Source of the DNA: a virus
DNA: 55,941 nt
IMG/VR virus record: IMGVR_UViG_3300035704_000011
Location: 1-55,941 of that record
Strand: one strand, 5' to 3'
The notes beneath the pieces are model-generated. The model was not told the origin of the DNA, did not search any database, and saw only the letters and a program-made list of their open reading frames with translations. This document shows, piece after piece, positions 7,918 to 16,265 of this stretch; position 1 is the first letter of the stretch; the number at the start of each line of letters is the position of its first letter. The translations under genes and the position numbers were made by a program.

Positions 7918-8178
7918 TTACTTGAGAAACTCGATCTCGTCCGCGATCAAGGGGATGGTTTGACCCGGCTCATCCGATTGCCGACCATCCATCAAATCAG
8001 CCATCGCGCGGAGCTCCTCAGCCGAGAAGTCGCCGTGCAAACTTATATACTTCTCGCCCTCAACCCAGGTGACCTGCCGCTCCTCAACCCAGCAGCCCTC
8101 CCGCTCTCCAGTCTTCGCTTCCGCGATATATAGCGAGCTGCCAAGGCGTTTCAGAAAACTTGGGATGGGTCCGGTCAT
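7918..8178 (-). CDS. Hypothetical cargo protein, second gene of a minus-strand pair
   Basis: An 86-residue protein on the strand opposite the tail genes. A clear ribosome site (GAGAGGGA) lies 8 bases before its ATG at 8178, which supports it as real. The sequence is acidic, with KRLGSSLYIAEAKTGERE, WVEGEKYISLHG and a C-terminal helix AEELRAMADLM. The family is not recognised. It follows the gene at 8205-8468 after 26 bases, so both may form a small operon read from within the next tail gene. A moron expressed in the lysogen is the best guess. Confidence 0.6.
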   Translation of the reverse strand: MTGPIPSFLKRLGSSLYIAEAKTGEREGCWVEERQVTWVEGEKYISLHGDFSAEELRAMADLMDGRQSDEPGQTIPLIADEIEFLK

Positions 8179-8204
8179 TAATTTGTTCCCTCTCGTTTGA
8201 CGGT

Positions 8205-8468
8205 TTATCGACGAACGAGGCCACAGAGCGCAGCAATAATTTTTTGCTTCGCCCTGCCTTCTGCCAACGGCGTTCCGCGCTGCTCTCGATAGGCGTCAAC
8301 CGCCTCCGCCAACTCGCCGGCGAGATCGTAATCACCATCGACTCTGGCACGGCCAGAATCGGTGATTTCCCACTCTAAGCTGTCGGCGTAATTCAAAGCG
8401 GCTTCGATCAAACGTTGCGTCGGGTTCACGTAGGCTTCTCCGCTTACCGATAAAAAGGCTTCCGCCAT
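8205..8468 (-). CDS. Hypothetical cargo protein, first gene of a minus-strand pair
   Basis: An 87-residue, mostly helical, acidic protein with NPTQRLIEAALNYADSLEW and ELAEAVDAYREQRG. Its start codon (8466-8468) overlaps that of the plus-strand tail gene (8467-8469) in a CATG palindrome. Any promoter and ribosome site would therefore lie inside the tail gene; no good Shine-Dalgarno is seen, so the start is less certain than for its partner. No family is recognised. Good codon character and the paired gene downstream support it. Confidence 0.55.
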   Translation of the reverse strand: MAEAFLSVSGEAYVNPTQRLIEAALNYADSLEWEITDSGRARVDGDYDLAGELAEAVDAYREQRGTPLAEGRAKQKIIAALCGLVRR

Positions 8469-9558
8469 GTCAGTCGTAATGCAGGCGCCGGCAGCGGTGC
8501 TGCCTGGGCAAACCTTCAAGCTTCCCGTGCCCCCGTTCAATTCCTTCGCCGTGGACGACCAGGGCTTTGTCACGGTCAGTGCCGGCGTCGACCAGATGGT
8601 GCTCGGGTTGGTGGGCTTCGTAAAGGTGGAAGGGCGCAACAACCTTAGCGCTACCACCGACCCGACGACGATGGATGACTCGACGGTCGATTACCTCCCC
8701 GGGTCGCAATGGATCAATGGGTCGGCAACCAATGACTCGGGATCGGCGCCGCGGGCGTGGCTTTGTGTCTCCTCGGCGCCAAGTGCGGCGGTGTGGATCC
8801 AGACCTCGGTCGGCAGCGACGTGGCAGGCTCGGCGGAATTCGGCAATCTCACGATCGACGGTCTGATCAACGGGTCGTGCACCCAGGTCACCGCGTTCTC
8901 AGGCGGCGGTCAATCCGGCGCGACGCAGCTGACGACGCTCATCAACAATATAACCACCGCAACTTCGTCGAGTTCGCCCTACGACAGCTATAAATTGCCC
9001 GCGACCGGCACCGGCGGTGGGCGCTGGGTGTGGGTACTCAATTCGGCGGCAAACCCGGCCCAGGCGTTCGGCCTGAGTGCGGCGACGATAAATGCTTTCG
9101 GTTCGACCATAGGCTTTACTCACCCCCCCGGTTCGCTCGTGCTCTTCGTCGCCCGCGACACCGACAAGTGGAGCGCCTTTAATTTCGACAAGGGCTTTAC
9201 GGTCCCTTATGTCTATAACACGAATAGCGCCACCGCCGGAACGACGCTGACCGGTGCCGACATTTCGGGCGCGATCAATGAGGTCGCGCTGGCGATGACA
9301 GGCACGATGTCAGGCGACGCCAATTGGCAGCTGCCTACGGTGGCAAACTTGGTTGCGGCTATTCCGAACCCGGTCGCCGGCTGGGCCTACAAATTGGCCA
9401 TCGTCAATAAAAGCTCGGCAAACCACACCGGAACGATCACCACAAATACCGGCTGGGACGTGCAGGGCACGATGACGATCGCGCAGGGTGCGACGCGCAG
9501 CTTCCATGTGAAATTGACGACCTTGAGCGCGGCCGTATTGCAATCGATCGACGCCTGA
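8467..9558 (+). CDS. Tail tip / host-contact protein, beta-rich
   Basis: A 363-residue Ser/Thr/Gly-rich protein starting at ATG 8467, with an AAAAAGG ribosome site upstream. It starts with a small beta domain (LPGQTFKLPVPPFNSFAV), passes through Ser/Thr-rich segments and ends with repeated strand pairs such as HTGTITTNTGWDVQGTMTI. The composition is that of phage host-contact or fibre-like proteins. It lies between tip and hub genes, and is flanked on both sides by minus-strand cargo genes. No enzyme motif is visible. A role in the tail tip is inferred from position. Confidence 0.6.
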   Translation: MSVVMQAPAAVLPGQTFKLPVPPFNSFAVDDQGFVTVSAGVDQMVLGLVGFVKVEGRNNLSATTDPTTMDDSTVDYLPGSQWINGSATNDSGSAPRAWLCVSSAPSAAVWIQTSVGSDVAGSAEFGNLTIDGLINGSCTQVTAFSGGGQSGATQLTTLINNITTATSSSSPYDSYKLPATGTGGGRWVWVLNSAANPAQAFGLSAATINAFGSTIGFTHPPGSLVLFVARDTDKWSAFNFDKGFTVPYVYNTNSATAGTTLTGADISGAINEVALAMTGTMSGDANWQLPTVANLVAAIPNPVAGWAYKLAIVNKSSANHTGTITTNTGWDVQGTMTIAQGATRSFHVKLTTLSAAVLQSIDA

Positions 9559-9570
9559 CCTCGAGGAAAT

Positions 9571-9783
9571 TCAGGGTTGCTCTTGATCTTTGACCCGCCA
9601 AACTTCAACGACCTTGGCAGGCTCGAATTCGAGTTTTCGCCCTTCAATGATTACGAGATCCCGATAGCCGTATTCGTTCTCCGCCGCCTTTTTGACCAAG
9701 TCCAGCACATCGGCAAGGCGGTCAAATTCTTTTCGGCTGGCTGACGAGCCGTATCCCCAGAAAGCAAAGTATCGGTCGCACAT
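9571..9783 (-). CDS. Hypothetical cargo protein
   Basis: A 70-residue protein on the minus strand between two tail genes. Its ribosome site AAAGGG lies 7 bases upstream of ATG 9783. That start codon overlaps the start of the plus-strand hub gene in a CATG palindrome, the same arrangement as at 8466-8469. The protein begins CDRYFAFWGYGSSASRKEFD and continues with a helix (LADVLDLVKKAAENEYGYRD) and a short beta segment. No family is recognised. The matching junction design suggests the two cassettes arrived, or were kept, by the same process. Confidence 0.6.
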   Translation of the reverse strand: MCDRYFAFWGYGSSASRKEFDRLADVLDLVKKAAENEYGYRDLVIIEGRKLEFEPAKVVEVWRVKDQEQP

Positions 9784-11914
9784 GGCTGGCCCTTTCTACT
9801 TCGCCTGGACAGCGCCGGATGAGCTGTGGAGCTCCAGCGTCCTGCGCGAGGACGAAGCAATCTTCGCGATCGAGCTGCGCCAGGTAGAGGGCGATTTCTG
9901 CACCCTGCAGATCGATCTCGTCAACCCGCGGGTCGGCCTGCTGGCGGCCGGACGCGGCCTGTGGAGCTGGCTGTCGTGGACCCCGGCGGGCGGCGACGCG
10001 ATGCCGATCTTCCGCGGCCGTCTCGTCGGCGTGCCAGAAAACCTGCAGGATGAGGTCGTGCGGCTCCAATTCATCGCGCGGCCCGCCGACTACAACGCGC
10101 AAAAGGCGGCCGTCGCGGCGACCCTGCAAGTCGCGCCCTATTGGGATCCGGTGTGGCTCAAGGACAAGGTCGACGATCCCGACACCGTGCTCGAGAGCCG
10201 GCCGGTGCTGTGGCACATCGACCGCGTGACGCTCGCGGTTAGCGTCTCTGACATCATCGACGGCGAGGATGGTACGGTCGACGTCACTGAGGCCGATCAT
10301 TTTTATGACGCGATGACCGTCAGTTATGGTCAGACGCCGCTTCGCGAGGTCACGGTGACCGGAACCGTCACCTGGGCGCAGACGGGCGATGGCACGGTCG
10401 ACCTGACGCCGCCGCTGATCGCCGCGTTTCAGAATTCCGGTTCGCCGCTGGGGTCGCCGCTGATCGCCAGCCTGACGAGCGACGGCCTGTTGTCGTCATG
10501 GCCATCGCCCGGCTCTAACATCGGCGGCGGCTGGTCGGTCGGGATCGATTCCAGCATCGTCAAGGCTGACTGGATCAAGCCGGCCTTTCACAAGGTGGTC
10601 TATACCGACATCGACCCGTTTCCTGTGCCGCCATTGCCGACCAACGACGTGACGGCACCCAGTGTCTGGGTGTATCCGGATTCCTGGTATTTCCCGACGC
10701 CCATTAATAACTTGCGAACTCTGTTGGGTGGCAACGCGGCGGTCAAAACCTGGGGCATCGTGTTCCCGGTCACGCCGCTGTCTGTCCAGTTGATGGCCGA
10801 CTGGATCGCTAACCGCAATCGCTCGGAAACCGTGACCTTCACCCTGTCGGCCGATGTTCAGCCGATTATCACCGACCCTGGCAGCGACGAGAGCACCGCC
10901 CTTACCTATTCCTCGGACGTGATCGGCCAGGCGGTCGATCCGGGCGGTGCCGTGCCGCTCGGCGACCCGGGCCTCGCCAGCTACTTCAAATCTGATCGCG
11001 GCGTGCAGAGCTTCGAATATCTCGTGACATTGGCGCGCGCCAAATTGCTGGCGCGGGCGCGCTGTGTGATCGTCAAATTCGTCGCGCCGTGGGATTTGGT
11101 CATCCCGTGGATCTCGTGCCGTATCAATGTGAAATTGTTCGACGGCCGTTTGCCTGGGGGCGGCGTCATCGGCAAGGTCACCGGCTACGTGCTGACGTTC
11201 AGCGATCAGGGCATCGCGGCCGAGGTGACGCTGGGATGCACGGTCGGGCGGGGCAATACGGTGCAGGGATCGCCCGGCGATCCGACCTACGCCGAGGCGG
11301 GCTATATCGATGGCCCGACCTATACCAGCTTTATCAACGGCCAGATCGACCTCGTGCCGGGCGAGATCACCTATCTGAGCCTCGACAATTTCGACATCCT
11401 CGATGATGGCGCCAATCTTCAGGGCCTCACCGCGTCGAGCGCATTGCAGCCGACGCTGGCGGTCAGCCTCTCGACCCGGTGCACCACGATCCTCGGCAGC
11501 ACAACGGTGCTCAGATTGGGCCCCATCGACGGCCTGGAAAACGGCGGCCTCTACGCGATCGATGATGGAGGCCACGGTTTTATCCAGCCGGGCTCGCTGT
11601 TCACGTTCGACGGAACCAGCGGCGGCACGTTGAGCGTCGGCGCGAGCGCCCACGGAGACGGCATCGACGTGACGATCAGCCGGGCGGCCTCAAACGGCAT
11701 TACGGTAATCAATGGGCTCGCCGACCAGGTTAACGCGGTCAATCAGGCCGCACGCGTAACGGCCATGCCCGACCCGCTGGGGGCATTGAAACGTCTGCCT
11801 ACCACCGTCTGCCTCGAGCTCAGAAGCCTCGATGGCGGCTCGTTCAACACGACATTTCCGATGCAGCTGTCGCAGCTGATGGTGCCCAAGACGATCGACC
11901 TCGAAGCCGCGTAA
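9782..11914 (+). CDS. Tail hub / baseplate-like protein
   Basis: A 710-residue protein starting at ATG 9782; a longer reading frame from 9692 would cover the minus-strand cargo gene. The N-terminal 150 residues look like a tail hub barrel (IFAIELRQVEGDFCTLQIDL, PIFRGRLVGVPENLQDEVVRL), as in the central hub that joins tube to tip fibres. The middle is a long beta region, and the C-terminal 200 residues look like a fibre-binding beta segment. Its size and position after the tape measure correspond to lambda J or its functional equivalents. It is followed by a strong terminator. Confidence 0.6.
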   Translation: MAGPFYFAWTAPDELWSSSVLREDEAIFAIELRQVEGDFCTLQIDLVNPRVGLLAAGRGLWSWLSWTPAGGDAMPIFRGRLVGVPENLQDEVVRLQFIARPADYNAQKAAVAATLQVAPYWDPVWLKDKVDDPDTVLESRPVLWHIDRVTLAVSVSDIIDGEDGTVDVTEADHFYDAMTVSYGQTPLREVTVTGTVTWAQTGDGTVDLTPPLIAAFQNSGSPLGSPLIASLTSDGLLSSWPSPGSNIGGGWSVGIDSSIVKADWIKPAFHKVVYTDIDPFPVPPLPTNDVTAPSVWVYPDSWYFPTPINNLRTLLGGNAAVKTWGIVFPVTPLSVQLMADWIANRNRSETVTFTLSADVQPIITDPGSDESTALTYSSDVIGQAVDPGGAVPLGDPGLASYFKSDRGVQSFEYLVTLARAKLLARARCVIVKFVAPWDLVIPWISCRINVKLFDGRLPGGGVIGKVTGYVLTFSDQGIAAEVTLGCTVGRGNTVQGSPGDPTYAEAGYIDGPTYTSFINGQIDLVPGEITYLSLDNFDILDDGANLQGLTASSALQPTLAVSLSTRCTTILGSTTVLRLGPIDGLENGGLYAIDDGGHGFIQPGSLFTFDGTSGGTLSVGASAHGDGIDVTISRAASNGITVINGLADQVNAVNQAARVTAMPDPLGALKRLPTTVCLELRSLDGGSFNTTFPMQLSQLMVPKTIDLEAA

Positions 11915-11947
11915 AGACCCAGGTTCATTTTCATTTCTGGCCCGCAT

Positions 11948-11970
11948 GGCCCGCTCTGGCGGGCCTTTTT
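11948..11970 (+). terminator. Intrinsic terminator after hub gene
   Basis: A 7-bp stem GGCCCGC / GCGGGCC with loop TCTG, followed by TTTTTTATT. It lies 33 bases after the hub gene stop. Confidence 0.85.
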
Positions 11971-11994
11971 TATTGGCCGAAGGGACTTTCTATT

Positions 11995-12429
11995 TTGGAA
12001 CAGATCATCCGCCCGTTTCAATTGCAGGATCCGGCCTCGACGGCGCGCATTCCCGTCATCGTCGGCCAGGTCGACGTGCAGCCGGCGCATTTGTGCTGGG
12101 GCGGCGTCGGCACGTTGCCGATGGCGGTGCTGCAGGCCGACGATTTCAACGGCGAGAATTTCCGCCTCGAGGAGTGCGACGACCAGCAGGCCGAGGACAC
12201 GCGCGACACCGAGAATTTTGATATCGTCGATCAAAACAATCCCAACAACAAGATCACCGCGCAGCGTATCCGGCGCATCAATTTCAAAAAGACGTCGAAG
12301 CAACATTTTCTCGGCGTCTTCCACACCGACACGACCGATTTCGACCTCCCCGATTTTTTTGCCGGCTCCGGCTTTGGCGATGTGCCGGAAGAGGGCAAGT
12401 GCAAGTCGACTTTCTCGCTCAACCGCTGA
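11995..12429 (+). CDS. Tail-associated protein of unknown family (TTG start)
   Basis: A 144-residue protein. The TTG at 11995 is chosen because AAGGGA lies a suitable distance upstream and the first in-frame ATG would remove about 40 well-composed residues. The N-terminal half is a beta domain (RIPVIVGQVDVQPAHLCWGG). The second half is Asp/Asn-rich and basic, ending in FFAGSGFGDVPEEGKCK. No family is recognised. It opens a new transcription segment after the terminator at 11948 and overlaps nothing. The next gene starts 1 base after its stop. Confidence 0.55.
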   Translation: MEQIIRPFQLQDPASTARIPVIVGQVDVQPAHLCWGGVGTLPMAVLQADDFNGENFRLEECDDQQAEDTRDTENFDIVDQNNPNNKITAQRIRRINFKKTSKQHFLGVFHTDTTDFDLPDFFAGSGFGDVPEEGKCKSTFSLNR

Positions 12430-12430
12430 C

Positions 12431-13360
12431 ATGGCTCAATTACCGGACGATCCGGGCTCCTATGGTAGCCCTTCGAAGCCGGTGCGGTTCGATCCGTGGC
12501 ACACGATCATCGCAGTGCAGTGGGATAAAAAGCCAGAAGAGCCGCCGCCGCCGCCGCCGCCGCCGTCTGGGCAGCCTTACTGCGGCAGCTATGGATATGG
12601 TGAAATCGTCCAATCCGTATCCCCCGACCGGATTAGCGCCGTGCCATATGGGCCTATCCTAAAAGCGCCTTTCGTCGGCACATTCTCGACAAGGTTGCCA
12701 GTAGGCCCCGGCGGGAGGGACGGCCATCTGTCGCATGTAAACACCGACCTATCGCATTTAGACGACAACGGCGCTCCAATAATAACGGCGGACCCTTTCG
12801 GCAACATCGCCACATCCATTCTGTTGGAATATACGAGCCTGAGCTTCACCAATTTTCAGCTGCTTGGGGAGCTGATAAACGCTGATGGCTCGCCCGACAA
12901 TAACGGCTGGACCGTACCGATGGCGCAGGGCGGGTTCCCGCCGAATGTTGTTACCGGATACAACATCCGCATGGATTGGAATATCGTCTCTGGCACCGTC
13001 GACGATCGCGACCAGGTCGGGCTTGGAATGACGCATCCTTTTAAGGTGGGGACGCTGCCAGCTCCGAGCGTACCGTTTGCCATACTCGGCTCGCGCACGG
13101 GTGGGTCCGCATCATATTTTTACGATTTCAAATATTTGGACTTTGCGCGCCGAGGCATAGGAATCTTCACCGAAGCGAACCAATTTGATCCGGCCGTCGG
13201 AGGGCCGGCGGTACTTTGGTGGATGTCAAAACGATGGTTTGAGACAGAGTGGTTCGCCTCCTCCGAGTTCATGTGGAACATATTAAGCCAGATTGGTGAT
13301 AATTACACATGGCAGATAACCGCCACATGCGCGCCCGAGCCTCCATTTATCTTTTCATGA
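12431..13360 (+). CDS. Tail fibre-region protein with poly-proline linker
   Basis: A 309-residue protein with a short N-terminal attachment domain (FDPWHTIIAVQWDKK), a run of eight prolines near residue 38-45, then a beta-rich C-terminal domain with many aromatic residues (SYFYDFKYLDF, VLWWMSKRWFETEW). The rigid linker and aromatic domain suggest a tip-mounted binding protein, possibly carbohydrate-binding; this is inference. Its base composition is visibly less GC-rich than its neighbours after about 12600, which may mark a recent domain exchange. A terminator follows. Confidence 0.5.
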   Translation: MAQLPDDPGSYGSPSKPVRFDPWHTIIAVQWDKKPEEPPPPPPPPSGQPYCGSYGYGEIVQSVSPDRISAVPYGPILKAPFVGTFSTRLPVGPGGRDGHLSHVNTDLSHLDDNGAPIITADPFGNIATSILLEYTSLSFTNFQLLGELINADGSPDNNGWTVPMAQGGFPPNVVTGYNIRMDWNIVSGTVDDRDQVGLGMTHPFKVGTLPAPSVPFAILGSRTGGSASYFYDFKYLDFARRGIGIFTEANQFDPAVGGPAVLWWMSKRWFETEWFASSEFMWNILSQIGDNYTWQITATCAPEPPFIFS

Positions 13361-13408
13361 AATACCCGCCATTATTTGACTAACCGCTAACCGCGATTTC
13401 CTTTTTCC

Positions 13409-13433
13409 GCCGCCTCCGGGCGGCTTTTTTTAT
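13409..13433 (+). terminator. Intrinsic terminator
   Basis: A 6-bp GC-only stem GCCGCC / GGCGGC with loop TCCG, followed by TTTTTTTATT, 14 bases before the next start codon at 13447. Confidence 0.8.
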
Positions 13434-13446
13434 TCCCCGGAGCCAG

Positions 13447-14289
13447 ATGGCTGATCTGACAGTCCCGCTGACCTTCCGCACTGCCGGTGCTTGGGGTCCG
13501 GGCCAGAACCGCAATCTCAGCGCCGAGCAAGTCGACAGCAATTTTTACGAGCTGGCGCTGGCGCTCGCAAACGCCCTCGCCAACCCGCCGAGCCCGATCG
13601 AGATCGCTTCGTTCAACGTCGCCGGCGCGGCCCTGACGATCGTGATGTCGAACGGCTCTACAGTGGGGCCGTTGCCGCTGCCGGTGCTGATGTGGCGCTG
13701 GCGCGACGCCTGGATGCCGTTCGTCCCCTATGCGCAGCTCGATGTGTTCAAGGTCGAGGGCACCGGCATTTTCCTGGTGCTGCTCTCCCACAATGCTGCA
13801 GCAAGCTTCGACCCGCTGGCGACCGACGTCGGCGGCAATCCGCTCTACATGAAGCTTATCGGCACCGCGATCCCGCCCGGCGGCGGAACGACAGGGCAAA
13901 TCCTGCGCAAGGCCAGCGACGCCGACAACGACACCCGCTGGGAGGACGCCCCGTTGCCGGTCGCCTTCTTCATGCCGGGCGCGCCGGACAGCAACGCGCT
14001 CAGCCAAGTGGTGATGACCGAGGCGGGCCTGTTCCCGGCCAATTTTGCGGGCAGCTTCGGCCCGGCCCGCGTCGCGGCAACCGCAGCCGCGACGGTGATC
14101 GTCAATGTCGCCGGCAGCGCGGTCGGCAGCGTCACCTATGACGCGGCATCGGCGACGCCGGTCTTTATGACCGCCGGCGGCGGCGTCGCCACGTTCACCG
14201 CCGGCGACGTCGTCGAATTGGGGTTCCCGGCCGTCCCCGACCTGACGCTCGCCGATATCGCCATCACCCTTAGAGCCATCAGGTCCTGA
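13447..14289 (+). CDS. Tail fibre-like protein
   Basis: A 280-residue protein. Residues 1-60 carry a conserved-looking start (WGPGQNRNLSAEQVDSNFYE), the part that usually attaches fibres to the tail. The segment GGGTTGQILRKASDADNDTR at about 145-164 is a motif common in phage fibre proteins, where it marks the change from shaft to head domain. The C-terminus is Ala/Val/Thr-rich beta. The gene is first in a fibre operon that runs to 19.3 kb. No chaperone or enzyme motif is visible. Confidence 0.65.
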   Translation: MADLTVPLTFRTAGAWGPGQNRNLSAEQVDSNFYELALALANALANPPSPIEIASFNVAGAALTIVMSNGSTVGPLPLPVLMWRWRDAWMPFVPYAQLDVFKVEGTGIFLVLLSHNAAASFDPLATDVGGNPLYMKLIGTAIPPGGGTTGQILRKASDADNDTRWEDAPLPVAFFMPGAPDSNALSQVVMTEAGLFPANFAGSFGPARVAATAAATVIVNVAGSAVGSVTYDAASATPVFMTAGGGVATFTAGDVVELGFPAVPDLTLADIAITLRAIRS

Positions 14290-14295
14290 CCCACC

Positions 14296-15765
14296 ATGTC
14301 TGCGATATTTACCGAGGGCTTTGACAAATATGGGCCGGCGAATTCGATCAGTGCTGCCGTGCTGGCGGCGCTGACCGCCGGCGAGTGGAATGCCGGCAGC
14401 GGCACCTTCGCGATCGCCGCCGGCCTCAACGGCATCGCCGGCCAGGCGCTGGCGCTGGTCGGCACGCTCGACAAGACTCTGCCCGATAATTACCCGCGGC
14501 TGATCGGCGGCCTGCGCTTTGCAGCGACCCTTAGCGGGACCAGCGGGATCCTATTCGCCGACGGCGCGACCGCGCAGTGCACAGTTACCATCAACCCGAC
14601 GACAGGCACGTTCTCGTTGCGCACCGGCGCCAGCGGCGGAACTGCGATCGCGACGTCCAGCGCGTCGGTTAGCGCCAACGCGACCCACTACCTCGAATGG
14701 GACATCGAGATCGACGCCAGCGGCGACTATTCGATCTGGCTCGACAACGCGCTGATCCTGACCGGGACCGGCAACACCAAGGGCGGCACCGCCAACGCCT
14801 ACGCCAATCTGGAGCAGGTGATCGGCAGCGCAATGACCATCGACGACCATTACCTGTTCGATGACAGCGGCAGCCTCAACAATGCCGCGCGCAACGACAA
14901 CCCGATGATCGTCACGCAATTCCCGACCAGCGACGCCGCAGTGCAAATGACCTTTGGCGCCGCGCTCATCGGGCAGGATTATTCCGTGTCGGCCTCGACC
15001 AACGCGGCGGGCGCCAACCAGCTGGTGGCGCGAAGCTTCACCGCCGGGGTCGCCTGCACGCTCGACTCGGTCGCGATCATGCCAAAAGCCTCATCCGGCA
15101 CCGCCAAGTTCAAGGCGGCGGTGTACGATGGCGCGACCGGGACGTTGCTGTCCACCGGCCCCGAGGTGGTCGGCTGCACCTCCGGCACGGCCCTGATCCT
15201 GAGCCTCACCACGCCGCAGAGCCTTTCTGCTGCGTCTGACTACTGGGTCGGCTACATCACCGACACCTCGATCGTGCTCGCCCAGGTCGATGTAACGCTG
15301 ACCGGCGCCCGGGCCTCGAATACCTACGGCTCGGGCGCGCCGGGCACCTTGCCGACGATGACCCTGGGTCAAGCGAGCTGGCAGATCTGGGGCAACCTCT
15401 CAGGTGTCGCGGTCAATTGGTACGAGGTGGCGAACAACCCGCCGCCCGGCGATGTCAGCTTTGTCTTCGACAGCACCGTCGGGCACGAGGACCTCTACGG
15501 GTTCCCGGCGTTGCCGTTCACCCCGTCCTCGATCGGCCCGGTCGCGGTCAAAGGATTGTGGCGGCTGTCGCAGCCGGGCGTCCGGACCGTCGATCTGCGC
15601 CTCAAATCGGGCACGACCGACGATCCCGGCAATAATCCGGGGCAGACGCCGGCTGGTACCTACGGCTGGCTTTCCAGCTATTTCGACGCCGACCCAGACA
15701 CAATGACCGGCTGGGACCTGGCTGGAGTCAACAACGCCACCGCTGGCGGCAAGATCGCGTCTTAA
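14296..15765 (+). CDS. Large tail fibre / lectin-like protein
   Basis: A 489-residue protein. Residues 1-190 resemble a concanavalin-A/LamG-type jelly-roll: FTEGFDKYGP at the N-terminus, repeated beta strands, and HYLEWDIEIDASGDYSIWLD, the type of strand pair seen in such lectin domains. Residues 220-370 form a second beta sandwich, and residues 385-489 a third. Such multi-domain proteins bind surface glycans. Gene order (between two other fibre genes) supports a host-recognition role. The lectin call is by pattern, not by residue-level match. Confidence 0.55.
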   Translation: MSAIFTEGFDKYGPANSISAAVLAALTAGEWNAGSGTFAIAAGLNGIAGQALALVGTLDKTLPDNYPRLIGGLRFAATLSGTSGILFADGATAQCTVTINPTTGTFSLRTGASGGTAIATSSASVSANATHYLEWDIEIDASGDYSIWLDNALILTGTGNTKGGTANAYANLEQVIGSAMTIDDHYLFDDSGSLNNAARNDNPMIVTQFPTSDAAVQMTFGAALIGQDYSVSASTNAAGANQLVARSFTAGVACTLDSVAIMPKASSGTAKFKAAVYDGATGTLLSTGPEVVGCTSGTALILSLTTPQSLSAASDYWVGYITDTSIVLAQVDVTLTGARASNTYGSGAPGTLPTMTLGQASWQIWGNLSGVAVNWYEVANNPPPGDVSFVFDSTVGHEDLYGFPALPFTPSSIGPVAVKGLWRLSQPGVRTVDLRLKSGTTDDPGNNPGQTPAGTYGWLSSYFDADPDTMTGWDLAGVNNATAGGKIAS

Positions 15766-15796
15766 ATCGGAATCCAGGTTAGGGAATTAATACGCA

Positions 15797-16264
15797 ATGA
15801 GCGGTCGCGATACCTACACAATTCATTTCCGTCATGTTGCCGTCTCGGCCGTGCAGGATCTCTGTGCCGCCTATGCTGGCGCCAGCATGGCGCTCGAGGT
15901 GGTTTCGCTCACCATAGGCCAAATCACGCAGACTGCGGTCGAAAATCTTGAACTTTCGGTTAAGCATCTGCCGGCCACCGTTACCGCAGGATCTGGAGGT
16001 ACGGCGCCGACGCCGGTGCCCGGTGGCGGAGTAGCCGCGACATTTACCGCGCGCGTCAATGACACGACACCCGCGACTAGTTCCGGCACGACGGTCTATC
16101 CGCATGTCGATATCTTTAATCTGGTGAATGGATATCAGTGGATCTTCCCGGCTCTGCACCGGCCAAATTGCAAGCTCTCTGAAGCGCTGGTCTTCAGCCT
16201 CGACAGCGCGCCTGCTGGCTCCCGCACGATGACGGGCTCGATGACGGTCCGCGAGCTGTTCTAG
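15797..16264 (+). CDS. Fibre-region protein of unknown family
   Basis: A 155-residue protein with an N-terminal domain (DTYTIHFRHVAVSAVQDLCA) and a C-terminal beta domain that ends GSMTVRELF. A GSGGTAPTPVPGGG linker separates the two. It lies 1 base before the next gene. Small proteins of this design often pair with the following fibre gene as adaptors. The family is not identified. Confidence 0.55.
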   Translation: MSGRDTYTIHFRHVAVSAVQDLCAAYAGASMALEVVSLTIGQITQTAVENLELSVKHLPATVTAGSGGTAPTPVPGGGVAATFTARVNDTTPATSSGTTVYPHVDIFNLVNGYQWIFPALHRPNCKLSEALVFSLDSAPAGSRTMTGSMTVRELF

Positions 16265-16265
16265 C

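Noticed and set aside
10496-11653. 385-codon minus-strand frame over the hub gene
   Set aside because: Arg/Ala/Asp-rich shadow with no ribosome site or domain; the plus-strand gene explains the region.
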